NCBI GenBank assembly: GCA_027596075.1
Contig: JADGJC010000188.1
Coordinates: forward strand, 16,180-80,179
From: Rhizophlyctis rosea
Taxonomy: Eukaryota; Chytridiomycota; Chytridiomycetes; Rhizophlyctidales; Rhizophlyctidaceae
Direction of reading: 5' to 3'
Length of the DNA stretch: 64,000 nt
In this document: in pieces, positions 11,340 through 21,031 of the stretch
How positions within the stretch are numbered: position 1 is the stretch's first letter
Layout of the letters: each line of letters starts with the position of its first letter
Notes under the pieces: generated by a model
What the model was told of the DNA's origin: nothing
Databases searched by the model: none
What the model saw: only the letters and a program-made list of their open reading frames with translations
Made by a program: the position numbers and the translations under genes

Positions 11340-13073
11340 ATGGCTCATTCCTTCCTCATCCCTGCCATCGAGGCACTATCTGTATCTTCGCCAATCATCC
11401 CGCCATCACCTCAACAACACGATACCCCGCCATTAATAACCGCGAAAGACCCACCCAGTTTGCCTCTAGAGCTCATCGACGCATGCATCCTCTTTCTTCC
11501 AGATAAGAAGCATCGATATCGCACAGCCGTCGCCCTCGGCAGGACTACCTTAAGCCTTTCCATCCTCTTCTCCCATTTCCAATGCGGCGTCCTCCATGCG
11601 TGCGCCCAAGGACGCATCGATGTCCTTTCCGCTTGGCTCACCTCCCGCACCACCGCCAAATTCCTAAACCAGCACTACAAAGATAGGGCTTTGCAACTTG
11701 CCAGCGAGAATGGTCACATCAAGGTTCTGGACTGGTGGGTCAAATCGGGGCTCATGCCGCCATTGAAACAGACGCATCGGAGTATGGATCTTGCTAACAG
11801 CAACGGACATGTGGCCGTCTTGGAGTGGTGGCGCAACAACTGCACTGTTCACAATCTGCCTCTGCTTTACTCGACGAGATCGATGGATAATGCGAGTGCG
11901 CATGGTCATTTGGAGGTTTTGGAATGGTGGCGAGAGAGCGGGTTGCCGTTGCGGTATAGTAGAAACAGTATGGACTTGGCAAGCCAAAACGGGCATCTCG
12001 GCGTTCTAGATTGGTGGGCTCACGGTCCGTTTCAACCACGGTTCTCCCGGAAGAGTGTTGTTTTTGCTTCAGCGTCAGGTCGGGTGGATGTGCTGGATTG
12101 GTGGATGGCGAGCGGGTTGGTGGATAACTTGTGGTACGAAGGGCTGGACGGTAACGACAAAGGTCCCTTTCGATCCTCTCCTCTGGACCTCGCAAGCGTA
12201 AATGGTCACCTTTCAGTTTTGGATTGGTGGGCTCGTCATACGCGCCTTGCCCGCATCGGTTTCACCACGGTCGCCATGGATTCCGCTCCCTCCTTTGAAG
12301 TACTGGATTGGTGGATATCCCACTTAGAGCCCAATTGGTCTATTCAACTGTCCATGCCGCAACTTGGCATCAACACATCCGGCCTCACTCCATCCTTCCC
12401 CTCGCCTGGTCCAATCCTATACACCCATGATGCTATCGACACCGCCAGCGCCAACGGAAAAATTGAGATCCTAGAATGGTGGCTCGAATCAAACCTCCCA
12501 CTAAAATACACCTCTGCCGCCGTAGACGCTGCCAGTGCAAACGGCCATACCCACATCCTAGAATGGTGGCTCAATTCCAACCTTCCTCTCAAGTACACGC
12601 ACGCCGCCATAGACGCCGCAAGTGCCAACGGCCATATCCACGTTCTTGAATGGTGGGCTCAAAGCGGGGTAGAAATGCGTTGTTCCCGCTGGCAAGAAAC
12701 CTTTCACAATCGGTTTCCCCGAAGTCGCTACAGTGTATCAGACAGCGCTCCACCGTGGTGCGCTATCCTTCCTCTTGAGCTTGCAACGGAGCATAATCAC
12801 TTACACGTCCTTGAATGGTGGGTCCAAAAGGATTCTGAAGGGTTTTGGAAAGAGGGCATTGGGATACACAAGATGGCGGAATCGGGGTGGAAGCAGTCTA
12901 AGCGGGCGCCGGAAGAAGCGAAGGAGTGGTGGGAGCGGAAGGGACTTGTGATGACGTGGAAACCAGACAGTTTTCATTATTGTGAGGAGTGTCGTAGGTA
13001 CACTTGTGGGAGTCAATGTGATTACTCTTACGAGTACATTTCCGGAGTTATTCGCGATGGGCGCAAGGAGTGA
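11340..13073 (+). CDS. WW-type ankyrin-like repeat protein with F-box-like N-terminus
   Basis: Single-exon gene of 577 residues from the ATG at 11340 (context accATGG). Residues about 42-60 (LPLELIDACILFLP) resemble the F-box-like start common in this family. From about residue 115 there are about a dozen repeats of 28-40 residues built on the pattern VLEWW..SGLPLKYS...MD.AS..GH, for example VLEWWRESGLPLRYS and ILEWWLNSNLPLKYT. The final part has a short Cys-rich stretch (CEECRRYTCGSQC). The repeats look like divergent ankyrin hairpins in which helix 2 ends in Trp-Trp. Known: such proteins are abundant in chytrid genomes but functionally uncharacterised; substrate adaptor for a ubiquitin ligase is an inference. 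A broken paralogue lies at 5841-6549. Confidence 0.9.
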   Translation: MAHSFLIPAIEALSVSSPIIPPSPQQHDTPPLITAKDPPSLPLELIDACILFLPDKKHRYRTAVALGRTTLSLSILFSHFQCGVLHACAQGRIDVLSAWLTSRTTAKFLNQHYKDRALQLASENGHIKVLDWWVKSGLMPPLKQTHRSMDLANSNGHVAVLEWWRNNCTVHNLPLLYSTRSMDNASAHGHLEVLEWWRESGLPLRYSRNSMDLASQNGHLGVLDWWAHGPFQPRFSRKSVVFASASGRVDVLDWWMASGLVDNLWYEGLDGNDKGPFRSSPLDLASVNGHLSVLDWWARHTRLARIGFTTVAMDSAPSFEVLDWWISHLEPNWSIQLSMPQLGINTSGLTPSFPSPGPILYTHDAIDTASANGKIEILEWWLESNLPLKYTSAAVDAASANGHTHILEWWLNSNLPLKYTHAAIDAASANGHIHVLEWWAQSGVEMRCSRWQETFHNRFPRSRYSVSDSAPPWCAILPLELATEHNHLHVLEWWVQKDSEGFWKEGIGIHKMAESGWKQSKRAPEEAKEWWERKGLVMTWKPDSFHYCEECRRYTCGSQCDYSYEYISGVIRDGRKE

Positions 13074-13256
13074 AAAAGCTGCCGCATGTGTCGGTACATA
13101 AGCGTGGAGGGGATCGAATACTGGGAGGCTTGGATATTTGATAAAAAAAAATGGAATAGCTCATGATACAGATACATCCTGCTCTCGCTATATACAAATG
13201 GTTGCCCACCAACAACGCTCTCCATTACTTCTATTTCAAAGGACTCATAACTACCA

Positions 13257-13967
13257 CTAGAACCTAATCTGAAACTTGAAGGCATCCAACCTCTCCGTCA
13301 CATACTGAAGCATGCCACCAAATGTACTCAACCCATCCCCACATTTGCCAGACTCAATATGCTGGCTGAGCCCACTCAGCGTCCTGAAACTCTTCTGCCC
13401 ACCCCCAACTTCCTCCGGACAGCGGTATACCGGCAGGTCATGGTAAGCTGAGTCGAGATGCTGCTGTAAAGCGTTAGCACTGCCAAACTGAGCAGTAGCA
13501 GGAGGACAGAGGTGACAGGTGTGTCTGGGAAGTTCGATGACATCTTGTCCGGCGGTGGGAAGTGACGACGGCAGTGCTTTGGTTGTAGGAGAAGGTGCGA
13601 GACGAGGAGGGATGGTAGTGACGCCAGGGAGAAGGAGGCGTTGCTCGGTGTCCGCTTTCAAAACGAATTGAAGGATTTTGGCGCGGTTGAGTTTGAGTTT
13701 CCTAGCACAACGTCCGTCACTTTCAAGGTGCATTAGCAAGGCGGAGGGACCGTTGGGAAAGGATTTGTGACATCGGAAACATTTCAAGTTTGGTGTCAAG
13801 GGATTGTGGAAGGTGGAGTTGAGGTGTTGTTGGAGATTGTGTTCATTCAGGAAGTTTCGGCCACATGGGATGCAACGGAATTCGCTGTGCATTGGGGAGT
13901 TGAGGACGTGTTGACGCCGGGCTTCGACCTTTACAAACGTCTTGTTGCAGAGTTCGCAGTATGACAT
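13257..13967 (-). CDS. C2H2 zinc-finger protein
   Basis: Single exon, 236 residues, ATG at 13967, TAG stop at 13257-13259. Three fingers follow each other at the N-terminus: C4-X2-C7 with HVLNSPMH, CIPCGRNF with HLNSTFH, and CFRCHKSF ending in a degenerate ligand set. After a Pro/Thr-rich linker come two more finger-like units (CHLCPPA with HLDSAYH, and a last one with HIESGKC). The paired-His spacing of five to six residues is typical of U1-like or multifinger RNA/DNA-binding proteins of fungi. The function could be nucleic-acid binding; target unknown. A 22-bp tandem repeat sits immediately upstream of the start codon. Confidence 0.85.
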   Translation of the reverse strand: MSYCELCNKTFVKVEARRQHVLNSPMHSEFRCIPCGRNFLNEHNLQQHLNSTFHNPLTPNLKCFRCHKSFPNGPSALLMHLESDGRCARKLKLNRAKILQFVLKADTEQRLLLPGVTTIPPRLAPSPTTKALPSSLPTAGQDVIELPRHTCHLCPPATAQFGSANALQQHLDSAYHDLPVYRCPEEVGGGQKSFRTLSGLSQHIESGKCGDGLSTFGGMLQYVTERLDAFKFQIRF

Positions 13968-13968
13968 T

Positions 13969-14012
13969 CTGACTATTTGTTCAAGAAGTTCTGACTATTT
14001 GTTCAAGAAGTT
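13969..14012. repeat. 22-bp perfect tandem repeat upstream of the zinc-finger start
   Basis: Two identical copies of a 22-bp unit (13969-13990 and 13991-14012), beginning two bases upstream of the ATG on the minus strand, so they would lie in the 5' UTR or core promoter of the zinc-finger gene. Confidence 0.9.
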
Positions 14013-16366
14013 GTAAGTTGCTTCGGTATGAGGTTTTGGAGCCGAAGATGAAGTTGGGAGCTCTTGGGCATTGGGGAGAGCTGGGTGAGCTCATTGGATT
14101 TATGAACTCTTCCCAATCATTTGCCTCCACAAGCGAAAGCTGGAGAGATCAGGTTTGTGGACATTCTCGCGACACTTCCAGGACGAAAGGCTTGGGATCC
14201 CCTGAAGCTTGCATCACGACAGAGTGAAACAATCATTTCATATCGGAGGTATCGGTGGTGTTCGTGGGAAATTGCAAAGTCTTCCACTTCTTCCCGCGAG
14301 CTGGTGATGACTGAGCGCAAATACAAGAGCTTACGAGGTACCTTTCCTGCTGCTTTCACGTGATGGCATTCCATCTTCTGGTGCTGTCGTACCTGTTCTC
14401 AGTACTCAGGTGATATTGCCTCGAGCGTGCTTACAGAGGGATGCGCGCCGTTGGGTACTCGCATGGAGGACACATATCACGACATGCAGCATTAGACTTG
14501 AAAAGGGTTTTGCAATCATAAAAGAGACGTGCTGTAGCTCGATGACATCCAAGCCGATGAGAAGGTATACATTGCCATGGCCAGATCTCCTCTTCGTCCT
14601 CAAGTTCATGGCGCAAAAAGTAATACCTTGTATATCGAAAGGCGAAGACTCGGACTCTGAAAGGAAGACAACACAACCAAGTCCTCCCAAGATGTTTGCT
14701 CACCACATGACAACATCCCACCACGACGACTGTCCCAGGCCCTCTGAAGCCCAGAATAGCGCCTTATCCCATCTCATACTTCAGGTCATGTATCGCCATG
14801 CAAATGGACCACTGATCCGTTCTACACTGCACGCTGTTTCCAACCGGTGCCAAAAAGTGGATCCCATCCTCAATAATGTCATTTTTTGCCCAGGCAGTCA
14901 TTCCCCCCATTTCTCCAACTCTTTCGGTGCAGAGAGGGTGAGAACTGCACCGCTCGATAGCACGGCCATACGCAACGGCAAAGGAGGGGGACACTCTTCA
15001 TACACCTTCGAAGGTCATACCGATCCGGCATGCTGATTGTAGCAAAAGGAATGGTGTTCCGGGACTTGATCAACATCAGGAAGCTGGAAGTTCGAACTCA
15101 GCATTCGGCAACCTGATTTGGGAGAGATCAACATTTGGATGGACCTCACGAATTTGACAAGTTGATGAAAGCAACGAGGAAGACGATCAATACAATCTCA
15201 ACAACCGGCGACGGGAGCGACGGGAAGTATGGGTAATGCAGTGGTTTCGCGCAGGAGTAGGAAGTATCCATCCACGAGTAACAGAACTCAATAGGCGGCC
15301 CATAACTTTCTTGAAGAAAGAAAAAAGATGCGAACATACCAACGTTCTAAGGAACCCCGCGTCGGCTGGAGTGGAGGTCCCTGGTGCTATTTAGCATGTC
15401 GATCGAATGTTGGGTCCAGTCACCTTCATGCAATCCAAACTTTCATGTTGGACAATCCTTCGATTTGGAACAAAAAGAAGACTTCACAACCTCGCAGTGT
15501 CGGTTAGGTTGCCAACAAGACTGATATCTCACCTTGGCAGTCGAGCTCAAAGTTCGGGGAAGAAATGAAACTCGCGTTTGTTACGACGACACATTCGATT
15601 GCCAATTCAGAAAGGGGAAGGCATACTACCTTCGCCGGCTTTCGTCAATTCAATGGTGGGTTCTCCCGTGCACAGAGCAAAAAATGATGCACAAAGATTC
15701 GGGCTTCGGAAACACGAAGAAATCCGAAAGGTTTATTGTCGCGTCTTGAGATGATAGTCCATACCGGTAAGGACCATTGCAGTTCACAAACTCCAATTGC
15801 CAAGCGAACTCACCTGGGTATTCGACCTCCCCAATCCCCTGCAATTCAGAACCGTGCCAACAACTTGAAGTTTCCGCCACCTATTTGGAGTGAAATCAAA
15901 AGTACCGTGATCTAAACGTTTTTCTCGTCGGATTGACTTTTTGCTTGGAAGTGCTGCCTTCGGGAAGACAAGACAAAAAAATCGACTATCTTGGAGAGAG
16001 GACGATTGCACCTAGCCCATCCGACGGCGTAGCAATACAAACCCATAAGGGGTGGCGTTCTTCGCATTGTTGGTGTCATGCCTCCATTATCCCACAGCTC
16101 CACCCCCAACCCACCTCACTTTCAATGCACACTGAAAAAAAACGGGGGTAAAGACCCGCGACTAATTGAAAGTGACAGCACCAGAGGCCATCAACCCGGA
16201 ATATATTGCGCAGAATACTATACAAAAGATATCGCAAATGAATAATCGGAAACCCCTTCCGGAGTCTCCACTAACAAAAAAGGGAGAAAAAATACAACAA
16301 TCTAAATAACCCCTACATCAAAACACAAACATATACAACCCTCCCAATCCTAATCAATCAAAAAAT
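14013..16366. other. gene-poor tract with coding-like fragments
   Basis: No gene assembled. Minus-strand pieces at 15146-15337 (a hydrophobic helix, VEIVLIVFLVAFINL), 14764-14994 and 15650-15880 look protein-like but cannot be joined. A 208-codon open frame on the plus strand (14410-15036) starts with GTG and has no family features. The last 200 bp (16160-16366) are the A/C-rich 3' flank of the GPI-protein gene. Confidence 0.3.
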
Positions 16367-19015
16367 CTACAAAACCAAAACCCCCATCACACCCACCAAC
16401 CCCGCAAGCACCCCAACCCAAACTCCCGCCTTAACACCAACCGCCGCACTAGCACTCCCCGTCTTCCCATCCGCACTCTTCGGCGTCGCCGTCGCACTCG
16501 GGCTCGCACTAGGACTAACCTTCGGCAACCGACACACATCACTCACGTTCCCACTCTGCGTCGGAAGCGCCTTTGCCAGCGTCTGCAAGTTCGCATCGCT
16601 GTGTTCTACGGCCCCAGAACAGGGGTTGAAGAGAGAGTACGTGGGAGGAGCTCCCGGAGCAGAGTCGAGGTAGATGAAGAAGATGTAGCGTTGACCGGCG
16701 GCGAGGGTCGTGGCATTGCAGCCTTGGGTTTGGTTGGCGGTCGGGAGGGTGAGGGTGATGATTTCGGTTGGGACTGCGGGGGCGGTGGCGTTGTTGTTTG
16801 GGGCGGTGCCGTTGGTGGGCGCGCCGGGGAGGGTGGTGTTTTGAGGTGCGCCGTTGGGACCGGTTGGGGGTGCGCCGTTGGGGCCGGTAGGAGGGGTTTG
16901 GCCGGGGGGGCCTTGGGTGGGGGGGAATGGGGCGTTGGGGTCCTGACCTTGAGGAGGAGCCTGACCTTGCGGGCCACCTTGAGTGGGATCAAAAGTGGGG
17001 GCTTGGCCTTGTGGGCCGCCTTGGGTGGGGTCGAAGGTGGGAGCTTGGCCTTGAGGGTCGGTGGGAGGCCCAGTAGGAGGACCGGTGGGCGGGCCAGTTT
17101 GAGCTTGACGTTTCCAGAATCCAGCTACGGGAGGCTGTTGGGGGGGCCCTTGTTGTTGTTGCGGAGGACCTTGTTGTTGTTGTTGACCAGCTGTGAGATG
17201 AAGTATGTTGGTCAGCAATCTACGTATTGCTATCAACAAATTTCATTCCGAGACACTTACGAATGAACTGCTGGAATTCGGGAGGAACTTGCTGCTGCCA
17301 GCCGGGAGGCAACTGGCTAGGATCGAACGTCGCGGGATTGAAGCCGGGTGGGAGTTGACCTTGAGGACCGCCCTGAGGAGCTCCCGGCACAGTGTTAAAG
17401 GTGTTGGGGGCGGGGCCGTTTTGACCGGTGGGATCGAATTGGTTGGGATCGAATTGACTGGTCGGCACGCCACCAGCACCAGTAGGAGCACCACCAGCAC
17501 CAGTGGGAGGTCCGCCAGCACCGGTAGGAGGAGCACCACCGGCAGTGGGATCGCCACCAGTAGGGCCAGTAGGAGGACCGCCGGCACCCGTGGGAGGAGC
17601 TCCAGAGCCAGTAGGAGCGCCGGTAGTAGGGTCAACGGCACCCGTAGGGGGACCGGTGGGAGGAGCACCGCCAGGACCCGTTTGAGGACCACCCGTTGGT
17701 GCACCACCAGTAGGCGCACCAGTTGTGGGTGCACCAGTCGTGGGCGGCGCAGTCGGGTCAAATGCCGCAAGCGTCCCGTTGTACGTACACAAAACATTGA
17801 CAACAGCCGTCGGAGGCGGCGCCGTAACTCCGGGCGGGAGACTGGCAGCGGGAATGGCGGGGGTCACGCCGACGACTTCACCGTAGATGGAGATGGCGCA
17901 TTTGGCGTAGCAAGCAATGTCTTTGCCGCAGTCTCGGCAGTTTGCAGGGGTTGATGGCGTGTCTGTTTGCGTATGGAGATTTATCTGGTGAGTACTTTCT
18001 GTCTGTCTCAAGAGATTGCCCCCTCTCCCTTTCCACCCTCCAATTAACCATTGATGCCAGACGATCAAAGCCGCCCAACCACATTCGAGCTTGAATTCTC
18101 CCAACTTGACACAATCACTGGCTCGCTTCGCTCGCAAGCAAACTCAGCATTCGCCACTAATTTGCACCTCGCCTCGCTCGGAAATTCGCTTCGCTCAAAA
18201 ACCAGCTCCGCTGATAAACTAGCTCCGCCCACTCCCCACAAAAACTATACCGCAACAAACAACACTGCCAACACAGCAATCCACATCCCATTATAGCACA
18301 ACTCACGAATACTCACCACCATCAGCAGCGGCAATCCTGATATTCTGATTCTTGGCACCGGCCACCCTCACAGGCTGAGCGGCATAAAAGTAATGAGCGG
18401 AAGGCCTGAAGGGTTGCCATTGGCGGTTGTTGCTAGCGGCAGCGGGAGCAGCAGGTTGTTGAGAGTGCAAGCTAGCTCTCGCATTACTGAGGAAAGCCTC
18501 AAAGTTGTGGTTGTTTGATTGAGGGGCGAATGATTGTTGGTGTTGAGCGTGATTTTGTTTGTAGTATGGGTAGTAGTTTTGTTGTTGGTGTGCTTCTTCG
18601 GGGTGGATCCGTTGGTGAGCGATGGATGCTTGGGCTGTTTTGACAGTTGGGAGGATGTCAGGTCAGTTACGGTTTCAACAAACTTAGTGGGGGATATTGT
18701 TTACATCACCGCCCAGATCAGTGACCCGTCCTTACAGCACGATTGATGGATTGTTCAGAAAATTGATGGGACGCGTGTGAATCGCGGTTATCAATCCACA
18801 TTCCCAAAACCCCTTGCTATGGCGGAGATTGAATCCTCCCCCTCTTGTCCAAACTCTTCTAAAGGTCGACGCCCCCGCCAAGTGTGCATCCCCGTAACAG
18901 TCCCATATACTAACTATACACGCCTGCAACTAAGAATATACATCCCAAGTTAAAACCACGGATACACACCTGCACCCATACCAGCCAACAGGAAGAATGC
19001 AGATGCGAACTTCAT
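16367..19015 (-). CDS. Pro/Gly/Thr/Gln-rich GPI-anchored surface protein
   Basis: Exons 18970-19015, 18317-18634, 17261-17962 and 16367-17190; phases close to 629 residues. The first exon is just a signal peptide (MKFASAFFLLAGMGA). Then come a His/Gln/Asn-rich segment, a small Cys cluster (CRDCGKDIACYAKC) with a following hydrophobic region, and about 250 residues of low-complexity repeats of the types PPTGAGG, PTGAPTGG and FDPTQGGPQGQ. A compact Cys-containing domain with GQRYIFFIYLDSAP precedes a Ser/Thr/Lys stretch and a C-terminal hydrophobic tail (GVWVGVLAGLVGVMGVLVL), as in GPI-anchored proteins. This suggests a cell-wall or cyst-coat protein; no family is recognised. Introns 1 and 2 (335 and 354 bp) are long, intron 3 is 70 bp. 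A TATAA-like box sits near 19198-19203. Confidence 0.85.
18115..18235 (-). repeat. mini-hairpin array inside intron 2 of the GPI-protein gene
   Basis: Within the 354-bp intron a 120-bp stretch is built from short GC-rich palindromic words such as GCGAGCGAAGCGAGC, GAGCGAAGCGAA and CAGCGGAGCTGG in the transcript sense. The same GCGAAGC core recurs in the hairpin repeats at 4734-4874 and 41829-42040, but no full 56-bp unit is preserved here. Confidence 0.7.
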
Positions 19016-21031
19016 GCTGACGAAATGACGACGGTGAAAACGATAGGCGGTGGTATCCCGATATTCGCACACTAACGGTTATGTGCGAGTAGACGTGTGG
19101 ATATTACAGATTGTTACTACACCAGATGTGACTCTGTTAGTATGTTTCAAAGGGTATTGTGTGAGAGAATCTCGGGGTTTCTAGTTGGAGGCTGAGGTTA
19201 TAAAGAAAGGTTGAATGCCGTTTGCACACAGCATTTGTGGCCTGCTGGTTGATACACTTTGGCTTGGGAGGCTGTGTAACAGAGGAGGAGCGTATTCACA
19301 GGGTGTCAATTCGTGTTACGCGATGGTGGCTTGGAACTATGAGCCATTTGAATGAAGGAAAATCGAGAAGGGCCATTCCCATATGAGGCAAGTATTGGAT
19401 GAGCACCTCCTACGGTTCTTATCCAGATGGCTTTGCTGTGCACCACCACCGACAAAGGATCCGAATCTCAACCCTGCACACAAAAACGCAACACCAGCGG
19501 CTGTGCAAACCGACTGCAATGGTCTGGATGTGCACCTTGTGTGACATACACCGGTGTACATTCTACACACGTTTGGCTCCGCCCGAAAAGCTGGCCATCG
19601 ACAACGGAGCTTCTGTGACCCGGTGGCTTGTGTGTGCAAAACGCTCAGCCCTGAAGGACCCTCGCGCGCATTGGGGTTCATTGCCATTACACCAATATGC
19701 AGCGAGCTTCTTAGAGTGGTTTCCAGGTTCCGGCTAGTTACTGGATGTACAGTATCATTGACCTTCATGACCGTACTATCGTTCGTCCGGCTCTCATTGC
19801 TCTGCCGACCGACAACTGAAGCCGTCACACCTTGGTGAACCCCACGCCCGATTGAATCAAGATGCATGTGCGCATCACTGACCTTATGACTGATACATTA
19901 CACGCGCCGCTTGGGTCTGACGAGAATTGAGAAGTTCAAGAGTTTCATTCGCACGGCAGACACTACACCAAACCAGTGTCAAATGTCGAATTTAGATGTT
20001 TTTGAGAACCTCAATGGCAGTCAGTGGGACAGCCCGTTCACTCCGCAAATTTATGAAGGCTGGCGCATGCTCTTTTTTTCTCTCTTCGTATATCTGGAGG
20101 TTCATTTCATATGTGGTTAACATCGCCAACATTGGTTGATATTGGCAAGCTATCAGCCTTCCACAAGTTTTACATCATGACTCGCTCAATCCAAGCCTGA
20201 ACTTGAATGCGACTCTTTTCCCAACTGAACAAACGAGGGAAGATTGGACGACCCCTCAGGGCGATGGTATGAACCAATTCACGGAGCCAGCCGTGCTCAG
20301 GTATTCCTTCAGGTACAGTTCTGCACCTTTGTGAAGTGCTTGTATGAATCCCCTATTCAGCATATCATGTCTGAAGGCAGTACCATCGCTTCCTATTTGT
20401 AGTCTGGCGCCCCTTCCTTTGTTGTATGATTTGCATCCAAAGATCACTTCCCATCTGGTCAATGAACCTTCACGTATGCACCCGTTATGTCAACAGCGAC
20501 GAACTTAGGTGTATGGACTGTCTTCTACGAATAGTAAGGCAAGCCTCAAAATGAACCTTACATGTGAATCTTTGTGTCCATGACCAACATGGCACACAAA
20601 ACCAGCACTACATGATGAAAGCCCTCACCAAATAGTTGCCACACTTTGCGCCCACACCCATCGTGCCCTGTTGTGTTCAGCGTTTCATAATTCATAGACA
20701 TCAACTGGGCCCGTCCCATGCTCGGACATCAACTCGATCACTCGCTGCTCCTCCCTGTCAGAGTCGGTGCCGCTCCGTGGTGCCGCTCCGTCCCTTTGTT
20801 GACCCACCCTTTGCTATGTCACCTTCGCCTTTCTCCAACCGGCCAGAAACTCCCGATGGCCTCCATGCACTCTTCCTCCATTCGGCCCGGCCAAGGTGAT
20901 GAGATTTCTCAGTAGTTGCGGCATAATACTCTACACTAATATACAAACTAAGCTTCTCCTATACTATCCCGTCCTCATCTTCGTTGTAATTCCACCACCG
21001 CCAAGGAAATTTCTCCAGGGCCTCCGTGACG
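19016..21031. other. gene-poor tract
   Basis: Holds the promoter side of the GPI-protein gene at the left. A minus-strand open piece at 20256-20460 (with EVIFGCKSYNKGRGARL and ALHKGAELYLKEYL) looks coding-like but is isolated and unrecognised. The last 100 bp are the 3' flank of the TIR-NB-ARC gene. Confidence 0.35.

Noticed and set aside
14410..15036. 208-codon plus-strand frame
   Set aside because: Starts with GTG, no motif or hydrophobic feature, and overlaps more protein-like minus-strand pieces.
16601..17954. Long plus-strand frames rich in Gly/Arg/Ser/Thr
   Set aside because: Shadows of the Pro/Gly/Gln repeats of the GPI-protein gene.
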